The notes under the pieces were generated by a model. The model ran no database searches, was not told the origin of the DNA, and saw only the letters and a list, made by a program, of their open reading frames with translations. This document shows, in pieces, positions 35,972-48,779 of a DNA stretch of 64,000 nucleotides. Source of the DNA: Variovorax sp. S12S4. GTDB lineage: Bacteria; Pseudomonadota; Gammaproteobacteria; Burkholderiales; Burkholderiaceae_C. The first letter of the stretch is position 1. Every line of letters begins with the position of its first letter. Made by a program: the position numbers and the translations under genes. The stretch covers positions 4,503,001 through 4,567,000 of the forward strand of contig NZ_JALPKR020000002.1 of NCBI RefSeq assembly GCF_023195515.1. The letters are read 5' to 3'.

Positions 35972-36188
35972 GGTGAAGACTGCCGTCGTGGCCGATGGCT
36001 TGCGTTACAAATCAAAGGCACCAGGGTCGCCGTTCCGTGCGTCCGCGTCTTTCAGCGGGGCAACCATGTCCTGCTTCATGTGCGGCAAGCACCGCGTGCG
36101 GTCGCAATTGCGCACCCGCCAGGTGCTCGGCAAGTCGCAAACCGTTTGCGCGCCTTCGTGCAAGGCGCTGGACGAGTCGCTCGAATAA
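35958..36188 (+). CDS. Small CxxC zinc-ribbon-like protein
   Basis: A 76-residue basic protein with two cysteine pairs (SCFMCGKHR and VCAPSC) that could bind one zinc. It may contact nucleic acid, but no family is recognised. AAGGAC precedes the ATG, which lies inside the end of the previous gene. It ends the plus-strand row that starts at 29403. Confidence 0.65.
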   Translation: MAKAEVKTAVVADGLRYKSKAPGSPFRASASFSGATMSCFMCGKHRVRSQLRTRQVLGKSQTVCAPSCKALDESLE

Positions 36189-36403
36189 TCTGGCGGCGCT
36201 CGGCTAGCAGGGCTGAGCGTCTTTTGGCGACATGCCCGAGCACCGCCGGTGCAGATTTCCTTCCCTATTTGCGGTATTGGATATACAGTTAGACACAATT
36301 GATGCAAGTAATTGCAGTCAATAAAAAGTTCTAATTTGTAGTCGACGGCAAATGATTTTGTATAGGCGCGCCCGGCGTCGGGCAATGTGCGGAAGGACCT
36401 GCA
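36189..36403. other. A/T-rich intergenic region before the 193-residue protein gene
   Basis: This 215-base gap is much richer in A and T than its surroundings, with ATATACAG and TAATTTGTAG stretches that could be promoter elements. No stable hairpin, repeat or small gene was recognised. Confidence 0.5.
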
Positions 36404-36985
36404 ATGAATAAATCACGTCATGTCGTCATGCAGGTGGTCAGGCGCTCGTCCGGCAGCGCGACGCACCATGTCGAGTTCTTCATGGACAACATCTTTGCCG
36501 AACGCCTTCGGCAGTTGCGCTCGCTGGTGCCGCCGCTCGGCAGCCTCAACAAGCAGCGCGACCTGGTGATCGACAAGGTGCGGGTGCGGCTTCCCAATGC
36601 CATCTGGCGCACCGGCAGCCATGTCGACAGCGGCGTCGAGGGCTCCTGCATCGTGATTGCAGCCGAAGGATCGTTCAACTGCGGCGGCAAGGACCGCAAC
36701 ACCCGCGAGAAGCTGGTGACCTACAACTTCTCGATTGCGCGCCTGATCGAGTTGCACGCCGAACGCCCCGACAACGAAACCCTGTACATCCGCGACGGCA
36801 CTTTTGCCAACGACGAGCCCGCCGAGTCGGCCGCGGGCCAGTGGGTTGCCTCATTGAATGAGCTGGAAGCCGTGATGCGTGTTCCCGATGCTCCCTCGGA
36901 CTTCGACACCTTGCACGACTTGACGATGCGGCCCGAGCAGCGGCCGGCTGTCACCCCTCCCACGCACCGGGCCAGCTTCTACTGA
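36404..36985 (+). CDS. Protein of unknown function, 193 residues
   Basis: A soluble protein of mixed helix and strand with no motif I recognise. It is preceded by AAGGA and an A/T-rich promoter region, so it is probably expressed alone. The segment GSHVDSGVEGSCIVIAAEGSFNCGG has two cysteines near glycine turns. It converges with the minus-strand metal hydrolase gene, overlapping it by seven bases. Confidence 0.65.
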   Translation: MNKSRHVVMQVVRRSSGSATHHVEFFMDNIFAERLRQLRSLVPPLGSLNKQRDLVIDKVRVRLPNAIWRTGSHVDSGVEGSCIVIAAEGSFNCGGKDRNTREKLVTYNFSIARLIELHAERPDNETLYIRDGTFANDEPAESAAGQWVASLNELEAVMRVPDAPSDFDTLHDLTMRPEQRPAVTPPTHRASFY

Positions 36986-37827
36986 AGAGCCGCGCCGGCC
37001 GCTTCGGGTGCCGCGCCCACGGCGGCGTATTGCGCGCGGTTGTTTTCGAGCCAGCGCGCCGAAAGGCTGCTGTCTTGCTGCGCCGGATGAAAGTCTTCGC
37101 GGAAGTAGCTGCGCCAGGCGCCCCAATTTCCTCGCAGCAAGCCGCCTCTGCTCAGCAGAATGCGCGCGGCGCTTTTCCAGGTCGCCCACTTCCACAGCTG
37201 CCCTTCATGGCGCAGGTTGTCGACCGTCTGGTGCAGCAGGTCGCCCAGGAACATCACGGTCACGCGGCGAAACCAGCGCGTGCGCCACGCGTCCGAACCC
37301 TGCGCGGCCTTGTAGATGTCGAAGGCGACGGACTTGTGCTCCAGCTCTTCGGCGCAATGCCAGAGCCACATCGTCCGCAGCCGAGGTTCGGCGCCGTCGA
37401 GCACTTCAGGGTGGGCCAGCAGCCATTCGGCAAACATGGCAGTGAAGTGCTCGGTCGCCGCGGTCACGGCCAGCGCGTGGCGAGGATCGGCGCCTTCCAT
37501 CAGCTCCATTCGCTTGGCAGCACGGGCCGTCCAGCCGTCCTTCAGGCCCTGCGCTTCGAGGTGGCCGTTGAAGAGGGTGTGGATGCGACGGTGCGTGGCT
37601 TCCTGCCCGATGAAGCCGCGCACCTCGGCACGGTATTTTTCTTGCGCTTCCGCCGGCAGCGTGGCCACGGTGTCGCGCACGGCATCGATGAAGAACTGCT
37701 CGCCGAACGGAAAGCTCATCGACAAGGCGTTGAAGAAGGCGGTGGAGAATGCATCGCCCCCGCACCAGTTGCGGCCGAACGGCGTTTGCAGATCGATGAG
37801 AAGGCGGCGCACCACAAGCTCGGTCAT
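36979..37827 (-). CDS. Metal-dependent hydrolase (PF10118 type)
   Basis: A 282-residue helical protein. The sequence patterns QEATHRRIH, ATEHFTAMFAEWLL and WHCAEELEHKSVAFD place Glu and His residues as in a di-metal helical bundle; PF10118 proteins are annotated as predicted metal-dependent hydrolases and resemble ferritin-like enzymes. The substrate is unknown. The start ATG 37827 is preceded by AGAGGA. The gene is divergent from a TetR regulator, with two matching inverted repeats between them, so repression by that TetR is likely. Confidence 0.83.
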   Translation of the reverse strand: MTELVVRRLLIDLQTPFGRNWCGGDAFSTAFFNALSMSFPFGEQFFIDAVRDTVATLPAEAQEKYRAEVRGFIGQEATHRRIHTLFNGHLEAQGLKDGWTARAAKRMELMEGADPRHALAVTAATEHFTAMFAEWLLAHPEVLDGAEPRLRTMWLWHCAEELEHKSVAFDIYKAAQGSDAWRTRWFRRVTVMFLGDLLHQTVDNLRHEGQLWKWATWKSAARILLSRGGLLRGNWGAWRSYFREDFHPAQQDSSLSARWLENNRAQYAAVGAAPEAAGAALQ

Positions 37828-37853
37828 GAAAGCAATCCTCTGGAGGGTGGGTT

Positions 37854-37914
37854 GGTACACGTCAGTACCGGTTGCCTGAATAGTGCGCACATCTGCTGGT
37901 ACCGTCAAGTACCA
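37854..37914. promoter_or_regulatory. Twin TetR operators
   Basis: Two like inverted repeats, GGTAC-N6-GTACC (37854-37869) and TGGTAC-N6-GTACCA (37897-37914), lie 43 bases apart (start to start) between the divergent hydrolase and TetR genes. The spacers share CGTCA. The spacing places both on the same DNA face (about four turns). Confidence 0.7.
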
Positions 37915-37936
37915 GGGCGTAGGAAAATGTACCCTC

Positions 37937-38572
37937 ATGAGCATCGCGATTGAAAAACCAGCCCTTGCCGGCCCTTCGGGAGAGCCGGTGCACGAGCATT
38001 ACTCGCGCCTGCTGGAGGGCATGGCCCGCGCCGTGGCGGCCAAAGGCTACGCGGAGACAACCATTGCCGACATCGTGCGCGAAGCGGCGGTTTCGCGCCG
38101 AACCTTCTACGAGCACTTCGCGACCAAATCGGAGTGCCTGATTGCCCTGTACGAGGCTGCCAGCAAGCTGGCGCTGCGGGCGGTGAGCGAGGCCTTCGAT
38201 CCGGCGCATCCGTGGCACGCGCAGGTGGAGCGGGCCATGACCGCCTACTTCGACTATCTTGCGCAGGACCCGGTGCTGCTGCGTACGCTGTTCATCGAGA
38301 TACTCGGGCTCGGAATGCCAGGCTTGGCGGCGCGGCGCCGGGTGAACGATGAGATTGCCAGCTTCATCCAGCTGGCCATCAATGGCAGCGGCGGCAACGC
38401 GCAGGGCGGCCCCGCGGCACACCTCACCAGCGAAATGGCCATGACGGTGGTGGGCGGCATCAACGAGCTGGTGCTCCAGGCCATCGAGCAAAACCGGGCC
38501 GGCGATCTGAGCCAACTGGTTGCATCGGCCACGCGCCTGGTGCGCGCCGTGGCCGCCGAGAGCTCCAGGTAG
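37937..38572 (+). CDS. TetR-family transcriptional regulator
   Basis: A 211-residue regulator. The helix-turn-helix is at about 30-65 (TTIADIVREAAVSRRTFYEHFATKSECL); the rest is a ligand-binding helical domain. It probably represses itself and the divergent metal hydrolase through the twin repeats in the 109-base gap. The start ATG 37937 was chosen because it begins right after the operator region; an upstream in-frame start would lie inside the operator. Confidence 0.92.
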   Translation: MSIAIEKPALAGPSGEPVHEHYSRLLEGMARAVAAKGYAETTIADIVREAAVSRRTFYEHFATKSECLIALYEAASKLALRAVSEAFDPAHPWHAQVERAMTAYFDYLAQDPVLLRTLFIEILGLGMPGLAARRRVNDEIASFIQLAINGSGGNAQGGPAAHLTSEMAMTVVGGINELVLQAIEQNRAGDLSQLVASATRLVRAVAAESSR

Positions 38573-38609
38573 CGGCCAGGCAGGGGCTAGGTAGCGGCAG
38601 ATCGGCCGA

Positions 38610-38978
38610 TCAAGCCGGCTTGGCCTGCGCCGGGTCGTAGAAGAATTCTTCCTCGGCAATGCGGTCGCCCTCCCAGCGCTGCCAGGCGAGCTCTTCCATG
38701 CGCATGGTCTTGCCGCCCTTGAAGCGGAAATCGAACACCCACCGGATCACCACGTGGTCGCCGTTCACGAGCACGGGGCGCACGCAGGTCGAAACGACGG
38801 ATTCGGTTCGCTCCAGCATCGCCTGCTCGTGCGCAACCAGCGTGGCGCGGCCGCGCCGGGGCTCGGCCTGGTTCTCACGCATGGTCGCGTCTTCGGTGTA
38901 GTAGTTTTCGATGGCCTTGGCATGCGCGCCACTTTCGACGGCGGCGATAAAGGCTTCGAGTCTTTCCGCGGAAGGCAT
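38610..38978 (-). CDS. SnoaL/NTF2-like small protein
   Basis: A 122-residue protein of the NTF2-like superfamily (YYTEDATMRENQAEPRRGRATLVAHEQAML; VIRWVFDFRFKGG). The fold forms a cone-shaped pocket used by isomerases, hydrolases and binding proteins; no specific function can be given. It sits between TetR (convergent) and hppA on the minus strand, starting 13 bases after the hppA stop, so the two may share a transcript. Confidence 0.83.
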   Translation of the reverse strand: MPSAERLEAFIAAVESGAHAKAIENYYTEDATMRENQAEPRRGRATLVAHEQAMLERTESVVSTCVRPVLVNGDHVVIRWVFDFRFKGGKTMRMEELAWQRWEGDRIAEEEFFYDPAQAKPA

Positions 38979-38991
38979 CAGGTCTTGACTT

Positions 38992-41202
<2,211 letters not shown>

Positions 41203-41456
41203 GCTTTGCTTCTCCATTCGTTCGTTGTGACTTGTGGAGACGGACAGCATGGGTCCTGCGCGCAACGCGTACGGGACCCATGTTTTCCGTCGCGTTGCTT
41301 CCTCGAAGCTCACTGCACCGGAGTGCGGAGCCGATTGGCCAACGGGTGCAATTTACAGGCAAAAACAAGAACGTGTGCGACCGGCTCGTGACACGGAAAG
41401 TAAACTCCGGGTTTGTCCCCATCTCCTCTCATACTTTTCAACTACTCGAAAACGTC

Positions 41457-41984
41457 ATGTCCTTCGACAAAGTCTCCCCCGGCAAGAATATTCCCGACGC
41501 CTTCAATGTGGTGATCGAAATCCCGATGAATGCCGACCCGATCAAGTACGAAGTCGACAAGGAATCGGGCGCGATCTTCGTCGATCGCTTCATGACGACC
41601 GCGATGTACTACCCGGCCAACTACGGCTACGTGCCCCAGACGCTGTCGGGCGACGGCGACCCGGTCGACGTGCTGGTGATTGCACCGTACCCGCTCTTGC
41701 CCGGCGTGGTGGTGCCGTGCCGTCCGCTCGGCATCCTGATGATGGAAGACGAAGCCGGCGTGGATGGCAAGGTGCTGGCGGTACCCACCGACAAGGTGCT
41801 GCCGATCTACAGCCACTGGAAGTCGGTCGACGACGTGAACCCGATGCGCCTGAAGGCCATCAGCCACTTCTTCGAGCACTACAAGGACCTGGAAGCCGGC
41901 AAGTGGGTCAAGGTGCTGGGCTGGGAAGGCATCGACGCTGCCAAGAAGGAAGTCGTCGACGGCATTGCTGCTTACAAGAAGTAA
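41457..41984 (+). CDS. ppa: Soluble inorganic pyrophosphatase
   Basis: A 175-residue family I pyrophosphatase: KYEVDKESG, the [23 protein letters not shown] signature with the catalytic acidic residues, and [14 protein letters not shown] near the end. It hydrolyses PPi to phosphate in the cytosol. Facing hppA across a 254-base gap, it would compete with the pump for PPi. No clear shared operator is seen in the gap. Confidence 0.95.
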   Translation: MSFDKVSPGKNIPDAFNVVIEIPMNADPIKYEVDKESGAIFVDRFMTTAMYYPANYGYVPQTLSGDGDPVDVLVIAPYPLLPGVVVPCRPLGILMMEDEAGVDGKVLAVPTDKVLPIYSHWKSVDDVNPMRLKAISHFFEHYKDLEAGKWVKVLGWEGIDAAKKEVVDGIAAYKK

Positions 41985-42042
41985 GCGGGGTAATTGGCCT
42001 GATCGGTCCTGCCGAAGAGCAGGGCGCCAGGCGGGCGGGGCC

Positions 42043-42795
42043 TCAGCCCTGCGCCGCGTCGCCGGCCAGACGCATCCATTCGCGATTGACGGAGCGTGCG
42101 TGCGAATTCCAGTGGCGCGCAGCCTGCTGGAGTTCGTTCCATTGGCGCTGCGCGGCAGCGGTATCGCCTTGCTCCGCCAGCCAGGCGATGTAGCGGGCAC
42201 GGGCTTCGACCGTGTTGTACTGGCTCAGCGCCGATTCGAAGGCCTCGCGGGCCTCCGCATGGCGCCCGTCGGCAGCGAGCGCGCGGGCGGTGAGCACGGC
42301 GACTTCGTCTCTTCGGTAGTCGTCGCGTGAGGCGCGCAGAGCCTGGAGCGCTTGCAGCGCTTCGCGGCCCGAAGCCGCGCCGCCTGCGGCGAGCAGCGCG
42401 CTGGCCAGGCCAAATTGCAATTCAGGATCGGATGCGAGCGGACCTTTCAGGGCGTCGCGGTAGTGCCCGACCGCGTCGGCAGCCTGGCCCTTGTCGAGCG
42501 CGGCCTTGGCAAGGCGCAGCTTGTTCTGGGCGGTGGGGGCGAGGTCGTAGGCCTCGGTGGCTGCGCGATACTCGCGCTCGGGGTCGATAAAGCCGATGGC
42601 CGCGCTCGCCACCTTGCCCGCGGTGCGCTGCATGCGGGAGGCCGGCAGGTACTCGACCACAAAGTACACAACGCTGCCCAGCAAGGGAAAGCTGAACAGA
42701 ATGATGAGCCAGTACATCTGCTTGCCGTGGCGCATGGCATGCACGGCGAAGAACAGCGCAATGAGGATGTGCAGCCCCAGTCCGACGAACGGCAT
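42043..42795 (-). CDS. TPR-like membrane-anchored protein
   Basis: A 250-residue protein with an N-terminal membrane hairpin (about 3-20 and 27-48: LHILIALFFAVHAM; LIILFSFPLLGSVVYFVVEY) followed by tetratricopeptide-like helical pairs (EAYDLAPTAQNKLRLAKAALDKGQAADAVGHYRDAL; ARALAADGRHAEAREAFESAL). Such proteins serve as scaffolds. No direct neighbour suggests the partner. The start ATG 42795 gives the hydrophobic N-terminus; upstream codons lack such sense. Confidence 0.83.
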   Translation of the reverse strand: MPFVGLGLHILIALFFAVHAMRHGKQMYWLIILFSFPLLGSVVYFVVEYLPASRMQRTAGKVASAAIGFIDPEREYRAATEAYDLAPTAQNKLRLAKAALDKGQAADAVGHYRDALKGPLASDPELQFGLASALLAAGGAASGREALQALQALRASRDDYRRDEVAVLTARALAADGRHAEAREAFESALSQYNTVEARARYIAWLAEQGDTAAAQRQWNELQQAARHWNSHARSVNREWMRLAGDAAQG

Positions 42796-42871
42796 CGGTT
42801 TCTTTCTGTTGTTGGATTGGGCGCGTTTATAGCAGCCCCGCATGGCGGCAGGCCGACCGCGCCGCCGCGTT

Positions 42872-44029
42872 TCAGCCGGCCTTGAACGGGCTGCGTTCGC
42901 CCAACTGGTCCATGTAGTTGCCGATGCCTTCGCCTTCACGCTCGAGAAAGCGCTCGACCGCATCGGCAAACGCAGGGTGTGCCAGCCAATGGGCGCTCGT
43001 CGTCTTGACCGGCATGAGCGCGCGCGCCATCTTGTGCTCGCCCTGTGCGCCGCCCTCGAATCGCCTCACGCCGTGCGCAATGCACCAGGCCAGCGGCTGG
43101 TAGTAGCAAGCTTCGAAGTGAAGACAATCGACGCGCTCCATGGCGCCCCAGTAGCGGCCATAGGCAACCAGCGCGCCGTCGTCACGCGTGGACAGCGCGA
43201 TCAGGCTTGTGGCAATCGGTTTGCCGCCGCGTTCGGCGACGAACAGCAGCCAGGCTTCGGGCATCGTGTCGGCCATGCGCTGGAAGAAATCGCGCGAAAG
43301 ATAGGGCGGATTGCCGTGCTCGCGATAGGTGCGCGCATAGCAGCGGTAGAAAAAATCCCAGTCCGATGCCGCAATACCGGGGCCGCGCGACCAGCGAAAG
43401 GTCACGCCTGCATCGGCCACCTTGCGGCGCTCCTGGTGGATCTTCTTGCGCTTGTCGTGCGAAAGGCTGGCAAGGAAGGATTCGAAGTCCGAGTAAGGCC
43501 CGGCGCCATCAGCCCCGGCCGGCGCCACATTCGTCCAGTGAAACTGCACCGTGTTGCGCAGCATCAGGCCCGCTTCGGTGCAGGCGGCAATGTCGGCGTC
43601 GGCGCCAAACAGCAAATGCAACGACGAAAGTTCTTGCGTCTTGCACCACGCCACCAATGCCTGCACCAGCAGCGTGCGGGTTTGCGCATCGCGGGCCAGC
43701 AGACGTGCGCCGGGCACCGGCGTGAACGGCACCGCCACCACCGCCTTGGGGTAGTAGGCAAGGCCGTGCTGCTCATAGGCGTTGGCCCACGCCCAGTCGA
43801 AGACGTATTCGCCATAGGAGTGCGTCTTGATGTAGACGGGGCAGGCCGCCTGCAAATCATCCTTGCACCAGAGCGTGACGAACTGCGGCGTCCATCCGCT
43901 TTCGGGCGAGGCGCTGCCGCTTTCGTGCAGCGCGGCAAGGTACTCGTAGCGCATGAAAGGCGACGGTTCCGCCTGGGCGTCGAGCAGCGCGTTCCATGCT
44001 TTCGGGTTCAGGTCCGACAGCGATGCCAT
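42872..44029 (-). CDS. GNAT/FemAB-like N-acyltransferase (DUF482 family)
   Basis: A 385-residue protein of the PF04339 family, two GNAT-like domains related to Fem peptidyl transferases. Visible patterns are SPFMRYEYLAALHESG, KRKKIHQERRKVADAG, and FEGGAQGEHKMARALMP. The role is not established; a link to cell-envelope or amino-acid acylation is only inferred. The start ATG 44029 (ASLSDLNPKAWN) is the family start. It is divergent from nadE with a 43-base gap, leaving little room for two promoters. Confidence 0.85.
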   Translation of the reverse strand: MASLSDLNPKAWNALLDAQAEPSPFMRYEYLAALHESGSASPESGWTPQFVTLWCKDDLQAACPVYIKTHSYGEYVFDWAWANAYEQHGLAYYPKAVVAVPFTPVPGARLLARDAQTRTLLVQALVAWCKTQELSSLHLLFGADADIAACTEAGLMLRNTVQFHWTNVAPAGADGAGPYSDFESFLASLSHDKRKKIHQERRKVADAGVTFRWSRGPGIAASDWDFFYRCYARTYREHGNPPYLSRDFFQRMADTMPEAWLLFVAERGGKPIATSLIALSTRDDGALVAYGRYWGAMERVDCLHFEACYYQPLAWCIAHGVRRFEGGAQGEHKMARALMPVKTTSAHWLAHPAFADAVERFLEREGEGIGNYMDQLGERSPFKAG

Positions 44030-44072
44030 CACCCGAATGACATAATCGTTCAAGCCTTTTTCTTCCTTCCGT

Positions 44073-46111
<2,039 letters not shown>

Positions 46112-46171
46112 ATAGGCTCGCCCCCAGTCTTCGCGCACTTCGTGTCGCTTCGCCAACCCCTACCGGGGGCA

Positions 46172-46210
46172 ACACCAGCGGCCCGGCAAAGCCGGTTCCG
46201 CGGTGTTTCT
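46172..46210 (+). terminator. Long imperfect hairpin after the P-II gene
   Basis: ACACC.GCGG.CCGGC pairs with GCCGG..CCGC.GGTGT around an AAA loop (46172-46206), followed by TTTCT. It lies between convergent genes and could end transcripts from both sides. The preceding bases (CCCC.TAC.CGGGGG, 46157-46168) form a second small hairpin. It looks like a recurring intergenic palindrome type of this genus, which I could not verify. Confidence 0.55.
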
Positions 46211-46237
46211 GGAAAAAGGCAGGTGGCCTGACTGCGG

Positions 46238-46828
46238 CTACAGGTTTTCGGCCAGTTTGTCGTTGCGGGGATGGAGCGGCACTTCGGCGCGCAAGGCGCT
46301 GAGGAGCTCGGTGACGTCGGTGCCGGTGCGGATCAGCTCCATCTGCCATTCGCCCATGAAGCCTTCGCGCACGCTGTGCGCTAGAAAGCCCAGCAGACCG
46401 TCGTAGTAGCCGGCGGTATTCAAAATGCCGGTTGGCTTGTCGTGATAGCCGAGCTGGCGCCAGGTCCAGATCTCGAACAGTTCCTCGAAGGTGCCGATGC
46501 CGCCCGGAAGGGCGATGAAGGCGTCGGCGCGCTCGCCCATCATGGCCTTGCGCTCATGCATGGTGTCGACCACGTGGAGCTCGTCGCAAAGTGTGTTGGC
46601 CAGCTCCCGGTCGACCAGCGCCTTGGGAATGATGCCGACCACGCGGCCGCCGGCTTCGCGCGTGGCCTCGGCCACCGTGCCCATCAGCCCGGTGCGCCCG
46701 CCGCCGTAGACCAGCTGGCCGCCATGCTGGCCGATCCACTGGCCGACCGCTTCGGCGGCCTTGGAGAACTCGGCTCGCTCGCCGGGGCGGGAGCCGCAAT
46801 ACACACAGATCGAAAATTCAGGATTCAT
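46238..46828 (-). CDS. LOG-family protein (TIGR00730 type)
   Basis: A 196-residue Rossmann-fold protein with the LOG motifs LVYGGGRTGLMGTVAEA, MHERKAMM and PGGIGTFEELFE. Family members are cytokinin riboside 5'-monophosphate phosphoribohydrolases or nucleotide 5'-monophosphate nucleosidases; the older name lysine decarboxylase is wrong. The PGGxGTxxE site is intact, so activity is likely. The start ATG 46828 gives the usual N-terminus (FSICVYCGSRPG). Confidence 0.92.
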   Translation of the reverse strand: MNPEFSICVYCGSRPGERAEFSKAAEAVGQWIGQHGGQLVYGGGRTGLMGTVAEATREAGGRVVGIIPKALVDRELANTLCDELHVVDTMHERKAMMGERADAFIALPGGIGTFEELFEIWTWRQLGYHDKPTGILNTAGYYDGLLGFLAHSVREGFMGEWQMELIRTGTDVTELLSALRAEVPLHPRNDKLAENL

Positions 46829-46859
46829 CCCGCCATCATGCCTTTTGCCGGGGGCGCTT

Positions 46860-47267
46860 TCATGACGCGAAGCGCTGCCACAACGCCGCCAGCCAGATGC
46901 CCCCGCACAGGGTGAGAGACAGCAGAACGGCAGCACTGCCCATGTCCTTGGCGCGCTTGGAAAGGTCGTGCCATTCGGGGCCGATGCGATCGATGGCGGC
47001 TTCGACTGCCGTGTTGAGCAGCTCGACGATCATCACCAGAATGGCGCTCCCGGCGAGCAGGGCCACTTCGACCCAGCTGCGGCCGAGCCAGAAGGCAGCC
47101 GGAATCATCACGATGGCCATGATGGCTTCCTGGCGGAAGGCCGGCTCGCTCCAGCCCGCGCGAAGGCCGTGCAGGGAAATCAGGGTGGCGTGCCATACGC
47201 GCTCGAAACCCTTGCGGGCCTTTTGCGGATTGACGGCGGGGTCGGGAAGCTTGGGCAGGGCACTCAT
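46860..47267 (-). CDS. dgkA: Diacylglycerol kinase
   Basis: A 135-residue inner-membrane protein with three helices and the DgkA signature ELLNTAVEAAIDRI followed by HDLSKRAKDMGSAAV, which holds the catalytic Glu residues. It phosphorylates diacylglycerol, recycling lipid from membrane-derived oligosaccharide or LPS modification. The start overlaps the stop of the RDD gene by four bases, so the two are co-translated. Confidence 0.95.
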   Translation of the reverse strand: MSALPKLPDPAVNPQKARKGFERVWHATLISLHGLRAGWSEPAFRQEAIMAIVMIPAAFWLGRSWVEVALLAGSAILVMIVELLNTAVEAAIDRIGPEWHDLSKRAKDMGSAAVLLSLTLCGGIWLAALWQRFAS

Positions 47268-47749
47268 CGGCGGCTCATCGGCTTGGAGGTTATGAGCCGC
47301 GTGCCGGCCCAGGCGTCATGCCAGAACTGGCGCTCGGGGTGGAAGCGGGCCAGCACGGCCCACACGGCAATCCAGCCGAACAGCAGGACCAGCGTCTCGA
47401 CCACCGGAACGCCCAGCAGCGGGTGCAATGCCAGCGGCGGCAGCAGCCAAACCCAACTCAGCACGTAGCGCAAGAAGGCCCGCGGCTGGGTGACCGGGCG
47501 GCCTTGCTTGTCCACGATTCGAATGTTCCAGGTTTTCATGCCCAGTGTCTGGCCCTTGGACCAGAACCAGACGAAATAGACGCCGAACACCACGAAGAGA
47601 TAAGCCAGGAGCAGCGGACGGCGCGTGTCGTCCATGGCGTTGCGCATCTGGCTGAGTGCGCTGAAGAGCCAGGCCGACATCATGGCCACGGCAAACAGCA
47701 GCATGCCTTCATAGAGCCAGCATGCCATTCGCCTCCACAGGCCTGGCAC
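47264..47749 (-). CDS. RDD-family membrane protein
   Basis: A 161-residue protein with about four membrane segments and the RDD-type pattern GQTLGMKTWNIRIVDKQG. Some RDD proteins are ion exchangers, most have no assigned role. GTG 47749 is the first possible start; ATG 47728 (MACWLYEGML), directly after GGAGG, is close to it and may be the real one. It lies in a minus-strand row with the DUF3106 gene upstream and dgkA downstream. Confidence 0.85.
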   Translation of the reverse strand: MPGLWRRMACWLYEGMLLFAVAMMSAWLFSALSQMRNAMDDTRRPLLLAYLFVVFGVYFVWFWSKGQTLGMKTWNIRIVDKQGRPVTQPRAFLRYVLSWVWLLPPLALHPLLGVPVVETLVLLFGWIAVWAVLARFHPERQFWHDAWAGTRLITSKPMSRR

Positions 47750-47843
47750 TATCGAAAGAGGAGCGCTGGTCGAAGAGTCTGCGGGGAGGAAGAGGAATTC
47801 GATTCCGAAACTTCAGGGGAAGGTGAAACCATCGAAATCTTGT

Positions 47844-48761
47844 TCAGGGGGGCGAGGGCTGCTCGGCTGGCCGTCCCGCGGCAGCGGAGGGCGCGGCGGA
47901 AGAGGGGGCCGGCACCTGCGCTTCGGCAGGAATGGGAGCAGACGGCGAACCGGAAGCAGAAGCAGAAGCAGAAGCAGAAGAGGGAACCACGGATACGACG
48001 CCCGGTACCCGCTCCGGCGGCGATGCCACCATGACGGCGGCGGGCGCGGTGGTCGGCGCTGCCGCTGCAGTCGCCGACGCGGGTGGCGCCAGCAAGATTC
48101 GCGGCGTGTGCTGTCCGGCGGGCGTTACTGCGGGAACCGCAACCAGCTTCTGGGCGGGAACGGGGCGCACCGGAACGGCGGCGCCGCGGGGCTTGACGGG
48201 CGCACGTTCGGCAAGCCGGCGCTTCTCTTCTTCGCTCAGCGCCTGGTACTGCTCCCATTTGGCCTTGCGCTCGTCGGCCGGCACGCTCTTGACCTCGGCA
48301 AAGTTGAGGCGCGCCTGGGCGCGCTGCTGATTGCTCAGGGCGGCCCATTCGATCATTCGGCTGTGCAGGGTTGTTCGGTCATCGGCCGACATGTTCGCGT
48401 AGTTGCGTGACAGTGCCAGCCATTTGCGCTTGTGCCCCGTGCTCAAGGTGTGCCAATGCGACGCGAGCGGCTGCAGCGCCTGCTGCTGCTCGGCAGTCAG
48501 TTCGCTCCAGTGCGGCTTGGTTGCCGATGCCACTTTCGAGGTGGACGGGTGGGAAGCCGACGACGACGTCGAAGCCTGCGCTGTGTCGGTGGCCGCCTTC
48601 AGCGATTCGGAGTGAGTTTGAGCGTTCGCGAGGTTCAGGCTGCTCACGCCGCCCAGACCGAAGACCGCCATGGCGAGCGCACCCGCCCAAATGACTGCGC
48701 CCGACGTTTGCGGGCGCATCAGGCGGGGCGTGGAAGCGCGGGAAACGGGAAGAGGTCGCAT
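47844..48761 (-). CDS. DUF3106-domain exported protein
   Basis: A 305-residue protein with one N-terminal hydrophobic segment (IWAGALAMAVFGLGGVSSLNLANAQ) that looks like a signal or anchor. The DUF3106 region (about 80-180) has repeats of the form W-x2-L-x-EQQ-L-PL and RNYANMSADDRTTLHSRMIEWAALSNQQRAQAR. The C-terminal third is Ala/Pro/Ser-rich with an (SA)n run coded by GAAGCA repeats on the plus strand (47953-47982). The operon context (sigma factor, DUF3619) suggests an envelope stress or anti-sigma-linked role, which is inference only. Confidence 0.82.
   Translation of the reverse strand: MRPLPVSRASTPRLMRPQTSGAVIWAGALAMAVFGLGGVSSLNLANAQTHSESLKAATDTAQASTSSSASHPSTSKVASATKPHWSELTAEQQQALQPLASHWHTLSTGHKRKWLALSRNYANMSADDRTTLHSRMIEWAALSNQQRAQARLNFAEVKSVPADERKAKWEQYQALSEEEKRRLAERAPVKPRGAAVPVRPVPAQKLVAVPAVTPAGQHTPRILLAPPASATAAAAPTTAPAAVMVASPPERVPGVVSVVPSSASASASASGSPSAPIPAEAQVPAPSSAAPSAAAGRPAEQPSPP
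47953..47982. repeat. Hexanucleotide repeat (GAAGCA)
   Basis: About five copies of GAAGCA lie inside the DUF3106 gene and code for an (SA)n run. Copy-number change would keep the frame. Confidence 0.7.
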
Positions 48762-48779
48762 TCGTTCGTTCGGCAGGAC

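Noticed and set aside
46113..46210. Small gene or riboswitch after the P-II gene
   Set aside because: The sequence is better explained as hairpins between convergent genes; no aptamer-like consensus is visible.
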